From NCBI GenBank assembly GCA_049997955.1, contig JAEBDY010000010.1, positions 366,885 through 430,884 of the forward strand: DNA of 64,000 nt. The letters run 5' to 3'. Within the stretch, counting starts at the first letter, position 1. Each line of letters begins with the position of its first letter. Positions 51,670-60,092 of this stretch are shown here, one piece after another. The notes beneath the pieces are model-generated. The model was not told where the DNA came from, did no database searches, and saw only the letters and a list, made by a program, of their open reading frames with translations. This DNA comes from Umezawaea sp049997955. GTDB lineage: Bacteria; Actinomycetota; Actinomycetes; Mycobacteriales; Pseudonocardiaceae. Both the position numbers and the translations under genes were made by a program.

Positions 51670-52116
51670 TCACCAGTGCCAGGCATCGCCGCCGACGTTG
51701 ACGATCGTCCGCTGCAGCACGGAGATGGTCGTCGCGAACTCCTCCTCGGTGATGCCTCGCATCCGTTCCTCCTGGAGCGCCTCCTGCGCCTCAGCGGCGC
51801 GGTCGAACCACTCGGTCCCGACTTCGGAAAGCCGCAGGCGCGCACCGTCGGCGTGGATCCACCCCTTGACGATCGCCGCGTCGATCGCCGACTCGATGAC
51901 GGCCGGGGTGTCGTTCGGGCCGATCGTGTCGACCACCACGGACCGCTCGACGCCCTGCGGGTAGCGGGAGAGCTGGTGGAGCGTCCACCACTCCGGCTGC
52001 GTCACCCCGATCTCCGCGAGCGCGCCGAGGATGCGGACGCGGATGGCCTCTCCCGCTCGGATCGTCCAGAACCCGAGCGGTTGGCGGGACGGCGGCTGCA
52101 TGGGTGGTCGTGTCAT
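51670..52116 (-). CDS. MarR-like winged-helix protein
   Basis: A 148-residue protein with a helical N-terminus (FWTIRAGEAIRVRILGALAEIGVTQPEWW) typical of MarR-like proteins (motif LGALAEIGVTQPEWW) and a partial winged helix (WIHADGARLRLSEVG). ATG at 52116 lies about 8 bases after a -10 element, so the mRNA is nearly leaderless. The promoter has a MerR-type 19-bp spacer with an inverted repeat, implying control by a MerR/SoxR-type activator encoded elsewhere. The role is otherwise unknown. Confidence 0.75.
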   Translation of the reverse strand: MTRPPMQPPSRQPLGFWTIRAGEAIRVRILGALAEIGVTQPEWWTLHQLSRYPQGVERSVVVDTIGPNDTPAVIESAIDAAIVKGWIHADGARLRLSEVGTEWFDRAAEAQEALQEERMRGITEEEFATTISVLQRTIVNVGGDAWHW

Positions 52117-52124
52117 ACCGCCGC

Positions 52125-52155
52125 ACGCTAGAACCTCGATCTTGGTCGAGGTCAA
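52125..52155 (-). promoter_or_regulatory. MerR-type promoter (19-bp spacer) with operator
   Basis: On the minus strand -35 TTGACC (52155-52150) and -10 TAGCGT (52130-52125) are separated by 19 bases. The spacer contains the inverted repeat ACCTCGA-N6-TCGAGGT (52133-52152). An over-long spacer with a central dyad is the hallmark of MerR/SoxR-activated promoters. The rest of the gene-free stretch 52117-52455 holds only the choA promoter. Confidence 0.72.
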
Positions 52156-52393
52156 GCCCGCAGGTCCGGCCGTCACGAGGTCGGCGCGCCGCGTCGCACC
52201 GATCCCCCGCGCGGCACCCGCCATGTCGTCGTGCCGCCGCGACCGTCCAGCGCGGCGGAGATCGTCCTCCGCCCAGCGCGAGCGGACGCCGGACGCGAAC
52301 CACCTCTCCGCCGACGCGACCAGGCGATCATCGGCGCGCTCCCGTCGCCGCCACCCGCCCCTCACCGCTGAAACGAACCGGGACTCCCGGGTA

Positions 52394-52422
52394 GTGACTT
52401 GCCGCGCGACCGCAGGTATAAC
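52394..52422 (+). promoter_or_regulatory. Promoter of the cholesterol oxidase gene
   Basis: -35-like GTGACT (52394-52399), 17-bp spacer and -10 TATAAC (52417-52422). They lie 34 bases before the ATG, which has a GAGGAA ribosome-binding site. Assignment is by sequence resemblance. Confidence 0.55.
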
Positions 52423-52455
52423 TTGTTCTCATAGGTCAAGAGTGAGGAACATCAC

Positions 52456-54093
52456 ATGACCCACACAATGAAGTGTGACAATGGTTTAACGGGCCCCTCC
52501 CGACGCACCTTCATCGCTGGAACCGGTTCTATTCTTGGCGGCCTGGCCTTCGCCGGGCAGGCTTCCGCGGCGTCAGCGGTGGCCGCGTCCGCTCCGATCG
52601 CCGACGCGGCCACCGTCCCCGCGCTGGTGATCGGAACCGGGTACGGCGGCTCCGTGGCGGCACTGCGCCTCGCGCAGGCGGGCGTCGACGTCCACATGGT
52701 CGAGATGGGCATGGCGTGGGACACGCCGGGCTCGGACGGCAAGATCTTCGCCAACACGACGGCACCCGACCAGCGGTCCTTCTGGCTCCGCACCAGGACG
52801 AAGCAGCCCCTGAGCAACTTCCTGGGCTTCCCGATCGACAGGGACGTCCCGCGCTACACCGGAATCCTCGACGCCGAGGAGTTCGGCGGCATCACCGTCT
52901 ACCAGGGCCGTGGCGTCGGTGGCGGTTCGCTCGTCAACGGCGGCATGGCGGTCACGCCCAAGCGCGAGCACTTCGGCGGCGTCCTCTCATCGGTGAACGC
53001 CGACGAGATGTACAACGTCTACTACCCGCGCGCCAACGCCGCCCTCGGGGTCGGCTACGTCGACCCGGCCTGGTTCGACACCACCGACTGCTACCAGTAC
53101 TCCAGGGTCGGTCGCAAGCACGCCCAGCGGTCGGCCTTCCCGTTCGTCTTCGTGCCCACCGTGTACGACTGGAACTACATGGAGCAGGAGGCGGCCGGGA
53201 CCGTCCCCAGGTCGGCGCTGGCCGGAGAAATCCTCTACGGCAACAACCACGGCAAGAAGTCGCTGCAGAAGACCTACATCGCGCAGATCAAGGCGACCGG
53301 CAGGGTCACCATCTCACCGCTGCACAAGGTCACCTCGGTCGCGCCGGCGACCGGTGGCGGCTACGCGGTCACCATCGACCAGATCAACACCACCGGCGCC
53401 ACGGTGGCCACCAAGACCGTGACCGCCGCCAAGGTGTTCTTCGCGGCGGGCAGCGTCGGCACCAGCAAGCTGCTGGTCAAGCTGAAGTCCACCGGCGCGC
53501 TGCCGAACCTGAGCACCGAGGTCGGCAAGGGCTGGGGCGACAACGGCAACGTCATGTGCGGCCGCGCCAACCACCTGTGGGACCCCACCGGCAACCTCCA
53601 GTCGTCCATACCCACCGCCGGTATCGACAACTGGGCGGCCGGGGGCGCTTTCGCCGAGGTGGCACCGCTGCCGACCGGGATCGAGACCTACGCCTCGTTC
53701 TACCTGTCGATCACCAAGAACGCCAACCGCGCCGAGTTCTCCTGGAACGCCGCCGCGGGCAAGGTCGACCTGAACTGGCAGACCTCCTGGAAGCAGCCGT
53801 CCATCACCGCCGCGAAGACGATCTTCGACAAGATCAACTCGAAGGAGGGGACGATCTACCGGACCGACCTCTTCGGCGTCTACAAGATCTGGGGCGACCA
53901 CCTGACGTACCACCCCCTCGGCGGCGCGGTGCTGAACAAGGCCACCGACAACTACGGTCGCCTGCGCGGGTACGCCGGTCTGTACGTCATCGACGGCGCG
54001 CTGATTCCCGGCAACACCACCGTGAACCCGTTCGTCACCATCACCGCGCTCGCCGAGCGGAACATCGAGAAGATCATCGCCACCGACCTGTGA
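52456..54093 (+). CDS. choA: Cholesterol oxidase, GMC/ChoA type, Tat-secreted
   Basis: Flavoenzyme that oxidises and isomerises cholesterol to cholest-4-en-3-one; 545 residues. The signal has the twin-arginine motif SRRTFIAG (Arg16-17), so it is exported folded with FAD. The FAD motif is VIGTGYGGSVAAL. The catalytic residues of Streptomyces ChoA map to Glu401 (FAEVAPLP), His486 (TYHPLGG) and Asn524 (VNPFVT). ATG at 52456; the first 30 codons are noticeably less GC-rich than the rest. It is a single gene with its own promoter. Confidence 0.94.
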   Translation: MTHTMKCDNGLTGPSRRTFIAGTGSILGGLAFAGQASAASAVAASAPIADAATVPALVIGTGYGGSVAALRLAQAGVDVHMVEMGMAWDTPGSDGKIFANTTAPDQRSFWLRTRTKQPLSNFLGFPIDRDVPRYTGILDAEEFGGITVYQGRGVGGGSLVNGGMAVTPKREHFGGVLSSVNADEMYNVYYPRANAALGVGYVDPAWFDTTDCYQYSRVGRKHAQRSAFPFVFVPTVYDWNYMEQEAAGTVPRSALAGEILYGNNHGKKSLQKTYIAQIKATGRVTISPLHKVTSVAPATGGGYAVTIDQINTTGATVATKTVTAAKVFFAAGSVGTSKLLVKLKSTGALPNLSTEVGKGWGDNGNVMCGRANHLWDPTGNLQSSIPTAGIDNWAAGGAFAEVAPLPTGIETYASFYLSITKNANRAEFSWNAAAGKVDLNWQTSWKQPSITAAKTIFDKINSKEGTIYRTDLFGVYKIWGDHLTYHPLGGAVLNKATDNYGRLRGYAGLYVIDGALIPGNTTVNPFVTITALAERNIEKIIATDL

Positions 54094-54119
54094 CGACCGT
54101 CCCGCGGGCGAACCGGGTC

Positions 54120-54599
54120 TCAGGGCTTGGGCAGCACGCAGGCGGTGTCGAGGCCCAGCACGCGGTTCAGCCTGCCGAACGCGAGCCACGAACCGATGCC
54201 CATGCTCAGCTCCACGATCTCCACCTGGCTGTAGTGCGCGGTCATCCGGGTCCAGAACTCGTCGTCGAGGCCGTGGTGGTCCAGTGCGTACCGCTCGGCG
54301 TACTCCGCGGCCAACCTGGTGCGGTCGTCGAAGGCGTCGGTGGTGCGCCACTGGGTCACCGCGTCCGCGAACTCCTCCTCGACCTTCAGACCGTCCCGTT
54401 CGGTCCGCCAGTCGAGGCAGAACACGCACCCGTTGATCTGCGCGATCCGCAGCCGCGCGGCCTCGAACTCGCGGAGTCCCAGGGTGGTGTGGGAGTAGAC
54501 CGACAGCGAGAAGTTCGAGGCGGCGATCCCTATACCGGGCACCATCTCACCCCACACGTACGCGATCGGGTCCTTGCCCTGCGGGATGTCGATGTTCAT
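54120..54599 (-). CDS. Carboxymuconolactone decarboxylase/AhpD-like protein
   Basis: A 159-residue helical protein with the AhpD redox motif Cys58-Val-Phe-Cys61 followed by a helix. Such proteins act as peroxidase partners or decarboxylases. ATG at 54599 overlaps the stop of the preceding dehydrogenase gene (ATGA), so the two are an operon. Its specific substrate is not clear. Confidence 0.87.
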   Translation of the reverse strand: MNIDIPQGKDPIAYVWGEMVPGIGIAASNFSLSVYSHTTLGLREFEAARLRIAQINGCVFCLDWRTERDGLKVEEEFADAVTQWRTTDAFDDRTRLAAEYAERYALDHHGLDDEFWTRMTAHYSQVEIVELSMGIGSWLAFGRLNRVLGLDTACVLPKP

Positions 54600-55675
54600 C
54601 GCGGTGTCCTTCCGAGCTTGCCCGCCGCGGGGCGCAACGGGACGTCGAGCGCGTCGTAGAGCCCGGGTTCCGCCTCCACCAACCAGTCGACGGCGTTCAC
54701 CAGACGACCGACCGCGGTCGCGTTGCCGCCCGCGGAACGGTTTTCGCCCTCGTCGGTGGCCTCGACCGAGACCTCGATGCGCGGGCGCCCCTCGATGATC
54801 ACCTTGTGCGCGCCGGAACCCGAGGGCGGCACCGGCCAATCCGGCGCGCACGAGGCGTGGATGCGCGTGACGTGCTCGATGACGATGCGCGGTTCACCGC
54901 CGACGATGCCCTGCACCTCGAACCGCACCGCACCCTGCGTGCCCGCCTCGAAATCGCCCATGCTCCCGGTCGTCACCGTCGTGTCGAGCGCGCGGCGGTC
55001 CAGGGTCTCGCGGATCTCGTCCAGCTCGACGCCCAACGCCCTGGCCATCAGCCGGAGTTGCCCGCCCCACACCATGGTCGGGACGGTCGCCATGAGCATC
55101 GGCGCCTGGTAGTCCATCGGCTGGCCGAAGCCGATCAGGTACCGCACCGCGTCCGGTTGGTCGTAAGTGGAGTAGTCGAAGATCTCCTGGCAGCGGATCG
55201 CGTCCACCTCGGTGCCCAACCCGCTGATCAGCAACGGCAGCACGTCGTTGCCCCAACCGGGATCGACGCCGGAGACGAACAGCGAACCCCCGCCCGCCGC
55301 GATGGCGGCCAGCACCGGGTCCCGCAACTCCGGTGGGGCGCCGCGCTGGTCGTAGAGCGCGTACAGGGAGGGCGTGACGACCACCGCACCAGCCCGGATC
55401 GCCCTGGTGATGTCGGCGAGGGCGTCGTCCGGCCGGATGTCACCGGACGCCGCGTACACCACGGCACCCGGACTCGCGGCCAGCACCGCGTCGACGTCGT
55501 CGGTCGCCGCGACCCCGAGTTCGCAACCGAGCCCGCCGAGATCGCCCGCGTCGCGGCCGACCTTGTCGGGGTTGTGGACGAGCACGGCGGCCAGTTCCAG
55601 CGCTGGATGAGCTTCGACGGCGCGAATCGCGGCACGTCCGACGTTCCCGGTACCCCACACCACTGTGGCGATCAT
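54596..55675 (-). CDS. DapB-like NAD(P)H-dependent dehydrogenase (amine/2,4-diaminopentanoate dehydrogenase-like)
   Basis: A 359-residue Rossmann protein starting IATVVWGTGNVG (GxGxxG). It belongs to the 'dihydrodipicolinate reductase' superfamily branch, common in mycobacteria and Pseudonocardiaceae, that includes 2,4-diaminopentanoate dehydrogenase. It is not the lysine-pathway DapB. It probably acts on an amine or keto compound with NAD(P)H. The coupled AhpD-like gene follows. The upstream 323 bases (55676-55998) contain no gene and only a weak hairpin. Confidence 0.84.
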   Translation of the reverse strand: MIATVVWGTGNVGRAAIRAVEAHPALELAAVLVHNPDKVGRDAGDLGGLGCELGVAATDDVDAVLAASPGAVVYAASGDIRPDDALADITRAIRAGAVVVTPSLYALYDQRGAPPELRDPVLAAIAAGGGSLFVSGVDPGWGNDVLPLLISGLGTEVDAIRCQEIFDYSTYDQPDAVRYLIGFGQPMDYQAPMLMATVPTMVWGGQLRLMARALGVELDEIRETLDRRALDTTVTTGSMGDFEAGTQGAVRFEVQGIVGGEPRIVIEHVTRIHASCAPDWPVPPSGSGAHKVIIEGRPRIEVSVEATDEGENRSAGGNATAVGRLVNAVDWLVEAEPGLYDALDVPLRPAAGKLGRTPR

Positions 55676-55998
55676 GTGTTGCACGCTAACGAAAGCGCGC
55701 ATCGGTGCATACCGCCACAGCGATCCCGGTCCGATGTCCACCCGCGGGGAGCAGCCGCCGCTCCCCGCGAAAACCTTTGCCGCAAACGCAAGACGTCGAA
55801 GTGCCGCCTACAACTGCTTCCACGTCTCACGAACCGGTGGGGGTGCGGTGGGACGACGTCGCCCGCCTAGGCCGTTCGGCCGCACCCGCCGACGTCCCAC
55901 GGGATCGCCGTCGACCCTGTCCGCGCGAACTCGGCACCGCGCGCGGTTCTGTCCACAAAGGATCCATCCCTCGGCGGGCTCCTGCGCGGCCACCGTGC

Positions 55999-57081
55999 TC
56001 AGAGCCCGCTGTAGGCGGCCATCACGACGCTCAGGCCCCGATCGTCTCCCATCGGACCCTGCTCGACCATCTGGTTCATCACGTAGGACACCGTCATGCG
56101 CCTGTCGAAGTCGACCATGACTATCGACCCGCCCCAGCCGCCCCACGAACAGGTGCGGCCCTGCAGGGCGTAGCCCATGCCGTACCGGATCTCGACGCCC
56201 AGGACCTGGTCCTCACCGAGGAACTGCTCCTCCATGACCCGCTCGCAGCCGGCCTCCGACAGCAGCCGCACGCCTCGAACTTGACCGCCTGACGCGAGCA
56301 CCGACTGCACGGCGGCCACCGACCGCGCGTTGCCGAAACCACCGGCGGACGGGATGCCGGCCCGCCGCCACGCCTCGGTGTTGGCGGTTCCCGCCGGGAT
56401 GTGGGGATTGCCGGGCCCTCGCGCCTCGATCTCGGGCGCCCTGGTCCCGGCCGGGATGATCGGAGCGATCCGGTGGTCGTGCTCGGCGGCCAGCCCGATG
56501 TGGAAGTCGGCGCCCAGCGGTCCTGCCACCTCCTCGGCGAAGAACCTGCCGAGGCCGCGACCGGTGACCCGGCGGACCACCTCGCCGATCAGGTACCCCT
56601 GGGTGACGGCGTGGTAGGCCCCCACCACACCCGGCTCCGAGTCCGGTGCCTGCCCGGCCAGCAACGCCGTCACGACGGGCCAGTCGTAGAGCTGCTCGAC
56701 CACCAGCGGCTCTTCCCAGGTCGGCAACCCCGAGGTGTGCCCGAGCACGTGCCGCAGCAGCACCTCCTCCTTGCCCGCGGCCGCGAACTCGGGCCAGTAC
56801 TCCGCCACCGGCGCGTCCAGGTCGAGGTCACCGCGATCGGCGAGCACCAACGCGCACAGCGCGGTCATCGTCTTCGTGGTGGACCAGACGTTGGTGATCG
56901 TGTCGCGTTCCCACGGACGCGTGCGCTCCAGGTCGACGTGCCCACCCCAGAGGTCGACCACCGGCTCGCCGTCCACGTACACCGCGGCGGAAGCACCGAC
57001 ATCGTCCTTGTCCAGTGACGCCGCCAGGGCGTCACGCACCGCTTCGAACCGTTCGTCACAGACACCCTCGGTGTGGGCCAT
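55999..57081 (-). CDS. Serine hydrolase, class C beta-lactamase/EstB family
   Basis: A 360-residue cytoplasmic beta-lactamase-fold esterase. The nucleophile motif is Ser67-Thr-Thr-Lys70 (WSTTK), the second motif is Tyr-His-Ala (GAYHAVTQG, as YxA rather than YxN), and the terminal GGWGGS replaces KTG. These replacements are typical of esterase EstB relatives rather than true AmpC enzymes. ATG at 57081. It is divergent from a TetR gene with operators between. Confidence 0.88.
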   Translation of the reverse strand: MAHTEGVCDERFEAVRDALAASLDKDDVGASAAVYVDGEPVVDLWGGHVDLERTRPWERDTITNVWSTTKTMTALCALVLADRGDLDLDAPVAEYWPEFAAAGKEEVLLRHVLGHTSGLPTWEEPLVVEQLYDWPVVTALLAGQAPDSEPGVVGAYHAVTQGYLIGEVVRRVTGRGLGRFFAEEVAGPLGADFHIGLAAEHDHRIAPIIPAGTRAPEIEARGPGNPHIPAGTANTEAWRRAGIPSAGGFGNARSVAAVQSVLASGGQVRGVRLLSEAGCERVMEEQFLGEDQVLGVEIRYGMGYALQGRTCSWGGWGGSIVMVDFDRRMTVSYVMNQMVEQGPMGDDRGLSVVMAAYSGL

Positions 57082-57311
57082 GGACGGGATCCAACCCCGT
57101 TCCACCCCCTGGTGCCAACGGAATAACGAAGTGCCCGGCGCAGGCGGAAGTCGGGAAGAGCACCGTGAACGCCAGTCGAACCCGACGACCACGCCCCGGA
57201 GCGCGACCGTCCACACGCGACCGCGGTCGAGCGCCGCCCCGGTCAGGTCGAGAGCACCTGTGCCCGCAGGACCAAGGCGGACTCCTCGACCCCTCGACCA
57301 CGGCGGTTTCG

Positions 57312-57348
57312 CCACCAGTGGTATCGATACCATTCGTAGCGCTGGTGG
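57312..57348. promoter_or_regulatory. Nested inverted repeats upstream of the TetR gene
   Basis: A perfect 14-bp palindrome TGGTATCGATACCA (57319-57332) lies inside a larger inverted repeat CCACCAG (57312-57318) / CTGGTGG (57342-57348). The TetR gene starts 14 bases further on. The inner palindrome is a likely TetR operator; the outer arms may be a second site or an RNA stem. Confidence 0.7.
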
Positions 57349-57361
57349 CTATCGTGCGGAC

Positions 57362-57931
57362 ATGACCTCAGGGACCGCATCCGCAAAACCGCCGGGTCGC
57401 CCGCGCGCGGGCATCGACGACGTGGTCTTCGCCGCGACCCTCGACACGATCCACCGGCTCGGCTACGCGGGCGCGACGATGGATCGCGTCTCCGCGGCGG
57501 CGGGGGTGGCGAAGACGACGATCTACCGCCGGTGGGAGTCGAAGGGCGCGCTGATCGCGGACTGCCTCCTCGACAGGTTCGGCCCGCTGCCGCTGGAGGG
57601 CTCCGACCGGGTCGAGGTCCTGTCCTCGACCATCCGGTGGACCGCGGCGAAGATCGGCGAGCCGGGGGTCGCCGCGGCGTTCGCGGGCGTGTTCGTGGAC
57701 GCCGTCAGCGATCCGCGCCTGCGCGAAGTCCTGACCACGCGCTTCCAGGCCCCGTACCTGCGTGCGCTCCGGGACGAACTGGGCGAGCCGGAGAACCGGG
57801 TCCTGCTGCTCATCGACGTCGTGGTGGGAACCTTGCTCCACCGGATGGGCATCAGCGGCGCGCCGATGGTCGACGCCGACGTCACCGCGCTGACCGAGAT
57901 GGTCCTGCACCAGTTCGCCGCCCCGGCCTGA
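57362..57931 (+). CDS. TetR-family transcriptional regulator
   Basis: A 189-residue protein. The helix-turn-helix segment is DRVSAAAGVAKTTIYRRWESKG and is of the common AcrR/TetR_C_11-like type (motif AAGVAKTTIYRRWESKG). ATG at 57362. It probably represses itself and the divergent EstB-like hydrolase through the palindromes just upstream. Confidence 0.92.
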   Translation: MTSGTASAKPPGRPRAGIDDVVFAATLDTIHRLGYAGATMDRVSAAAGVAKTTIYRRWESKGALIADCLLDRFGPLPLEGSDRVEVLSSTIRWTAAKIGEPGVAAAFAGVFVDAVSDPRLREVLTTRFQAPYLRALRDELGEPENRVLLLIDVVVGTLLHRMGISGAPMVDADVTALTEMVLHQFAAPA

Positions 57932-58024
57932 GCCACCGCCACACCGGGAGTCGGCCGACGGCGACGAGATGGCTCCGGCCGACGGAGGAACGACCAGGCC
58001 GTCGTGGCACCCGGTTCGGCGCGC

Positions 58025-58465
58025 TCAGGAAGGGATCGGCAGGCTGGCCCACACGATCTTGAAGCCGTCGGCGCGGCGCACACCCCAGTCGCGGCACAAC
58101 GACTCGACCATGCGCATGCCGTGCCCGCGGTGCTCGCCCAGCGTCGAAGCGCCCACCAGCGGGGCGCGATCGGGGGTCGAGTCGCGGACCTCGATCAGGA
58201 GCTCGTGCCGATCGCCACTGGCCTGGCGCCGCAGCACCAGGTGGCGCGGGTCGTCGGCGTGATCGCGGGCGTTGGTGGCCAACTCGGTGCACACCAGCTG
58301 CACGTCGTCCACGAAAGCGGCGTCCATGCCGTCGAGGACCCGCCGCAACTCGCCGCGGAGGTCGGAGAGGCTCTCGTGCGCCAGCGACGTGTCCAGCACC
58401 ACCTCCTCACCCGATCGGGTCGAGTGGTCCTGTACCGACGACCGCGCCGGTGGTTCCTGCAGCAT
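58025..58465 (-). CDS. Anti-sigma-type ATP-binding protein (HATPase_c_2, RsbW-like)
   Basis: A 146-residue GHKL ATPase. The N-box is ELATNARDHA, the G1 box VRDSTPD and the G2 box GEHRGHGMRMV. Proteins of this kind phosphorylate STAS antagonists and may hold sigma factors. ATG at 58465 with a CGAGGTGA region upstream. No sigma factor is adjacent. It is divergent from a second HATPase gene. Confidence 0.87.
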   Translation of the reverse strand: MLQEPPARSSVQDHSTRSGEEVVLDTSLAHESLSDLRGELRRVLDGMDAAFVDDVQLVCTELATNARDHADDPRHLVLRRQASGDRHELLIEVRDSTPDRAPLVGASTLGEHRGHGMRMVESLCRDWGVRRADGFKIVWASLPIPS

Positions 58466-58722
58466 GGTCACCTCGCGCTTCCTGCCGTCCTGGCGGGAAC
58501 GGCTAAGACCTCGGGTAACCACCACGAACGACCATCACACCTGACCTGACCGCATTGTCCGGTTCACGCACGAGCCGGACACGCGATGTTCCCGGTGTGT
58601 CCACTCGCCGGGGCGACGGCCGAGGCCTGCTGCACCGAACGGGGGACAGTCGGAATGCGACGAGACCGCAGTGGGTAGTTCCACCACAGGCCGGCCGCCG
58701 TTCCAGGGAGGAGTTGTTCTCG

Positions 58723-59220
58723 ATGGACCACTGGCACGGCCCCGGCAGGCCCTTCGACCACTTCGACGCGGTGCCGCTGCTCACCGGGTCGTTCAGCGAC
58801 GCGGTCACGACGCTGCACACCGAAGTGGACCGAGCGTTGACGTTGGCCGCGCTCCCCTGGGAATGCGCTCTGCGACACCGGTTCGACCTGGACGCGGTGC
58901 GGGCAGGAGTGCGCGCGCACCTGGCGGGGGCCGTGGCCCCGGACGCACTTCAAGACGTGTTGCTGGTGGTGCGGGAACTCGTCGACAACGCCTACAAGCA
59001 CACCGACTCGCCGGGTCGGTTGCAGATCACCCGCCGGGGGTGCACGGTGCGGGTCGAGGTCAGCGACGGCACTCCGGACCATCCTGCCCTGCGCCCGGCA
59101 TCGTCAGCGGGCATTGGCGGACAAGGGATTTCGCTGGTCCGCCTGGTGAGTCGCGCGTGGGGTGTGCTGCCCGGCGAAGGCGGCAAAACCGTGTGGGCGG
59201 AACTGGCAGCACACTCCTGA
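58723..59220 (+). CDS. Anti-sigma-type ATP-binding protein (HATPase_c_2)
   Basis: A 165-residue GHKL ATPase with N-box ELVDNAYKHT, G1 DGTPDHP and G2 GGQGISLVRLV. A histidine-rich N-terminal 25 residues precede the fold. ATG at 58723 has GGGAGGAG 10 bases upstream. It may be a kinase for the STAS protein at 50 kb, which is inference. It ends at a strong terminator. Confidence 0.87.
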   Translation: MDHWHGPGRPFDHFDAVPLLTGSFSDAVTTLHTEVDRALTLAALPWECALRHRFDLDAVRAGVRAHLAGAVAPDALQDVLLVVRELVDNAYKHTDSPGRLQITRRGCTVRVEVSDGTPDHPALRPASSAGIGGQGISLVRLVSRAWGVLPGEGGKTVWAELAAHS

Positions 59221-59258
59221 ACCGACCGCCGGTCGTCTTCCGGTCGGGGCACACGACA

Positions 59259-59297
59259 AGAGGGGCCTCAGCGACGGGATGTCGCTGAGGCCCCTCT
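59259..59297. terminator. Bidirectional terminator between HATPase and GlsB genes
   Basis: A perfect 17-bp stem (AGAGGGGCCTCAGCGAC and complement) with a 5-nt loop in the gap between convergent stops; the strongest terminator in this part of the window. Confidence 0.88.
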
Positions 59298-59308
59298 GGC
59301 AGGTCTGG

Positions 59309-59575
59309 TCAGGCGTGTGCGCGCCGACCGGTCACGAGTCGGTAGATGCCGAGCAGCACCAGCGAGCCGAGGATGGCCAGCAGCCAGGTGCTCAGGTCGA
59401 AGAAGTTGTTGATGTCGCTGTTGAACAGCGCGCGGCCGATGAAGCCGCCGAGGATGGCGCCGACGATGCCGATCAGCATCGTGATGATGATGCCACCGGG
59501 GTCCTTGCCGGGCATGATCGCCTTCGCGATGGCTCCGGCGATGATGCCGAGAACGATCCAACCCAAGATACCCAC
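59309..59575 (-). CDS. GlsB/YeaQ/YmgE family membrane stress protein
   Basis: An 88-residue protein with two to three hydrophobic glycine-zipper helices (GWIVLGIIAGAIAKAI, TMLIGIVGAILGGFIG). The transglycosylase-associated family is induced by envelope or acid stress. GTG at 59575 with GAGGAG upstream. The gene-free stretch upstream (59576-60092, about 520 bases) has no credible frame, and the long minus-strand frame there has no family signature. Confidence 0.9.
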   Translation of the reverse strand: MGILGWIVLGIIAGAIAKAIMPGKDPGGIIITMLIGIVGAILGGFIGRALFNSDINNFFDLSTWLLAILGSLVLLGIYRLVTGRRAHA

Positions 59576-60092
59576 GGTATTTTCTCCTCAGTAGTTCGGC
59601 ACCAGCGGCGAAGCAACTCCGCCGCTCTCGTCTTGCTCGATGAAGAGGTGCCCGAGAGGCGCAAGCCCTAAACACGTGCCGCGATCGAATCTTCGACGAC
59701 CGACGTCGTCACAGGTGAGCGGTGTGGACGAGTGGACCGTGTCGCGCCGGGCCGAGCCTCGACACGACCAGCGCGGACCTGCGACCTCCTCCACGATCGC
59801 AGGCGGCCCGACAGGCCATTCCGGACTTCCGGAGTCGAGCACACCAGCGGGTCGACCCCGCCGGTCCCGACACCTGTTCACGTGTCCCATGGGGTGAGGT
59901 CGATCGCGCGCCGGGCGACCGACGTCTTCACTGGTCCAGTGTGGACGTTCGAGTTCCGCAGGCGCCTGCTCCCCGCGGCCACGCCTGGACGACCACGTCG
60001 AGGTCGGCTCGGCGTGGTCGTAAAGGTGGCCGGGTCGCAAGGAGTGGGATGCCGGTTCCCGGAGCCGGTTGCAGCGGTCGGCGGGCAACCGG

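Noticed and set aside
54596..55675. Lysine-pathway dihydrodipicolinate reductase (dapB)
   Set aside because: The protein is about 100 residues longer than DapB and belongs to the amine/2,4-diaminopentanoate dehydrogenase-like branch; no lysine genes are nearby.
55999..57081. True AmpC class C beta-lactamase
   Set aside because: It has no signal peptide, a YxA instead of YxN motif and no KTG; these features fit EstB-type esterases.
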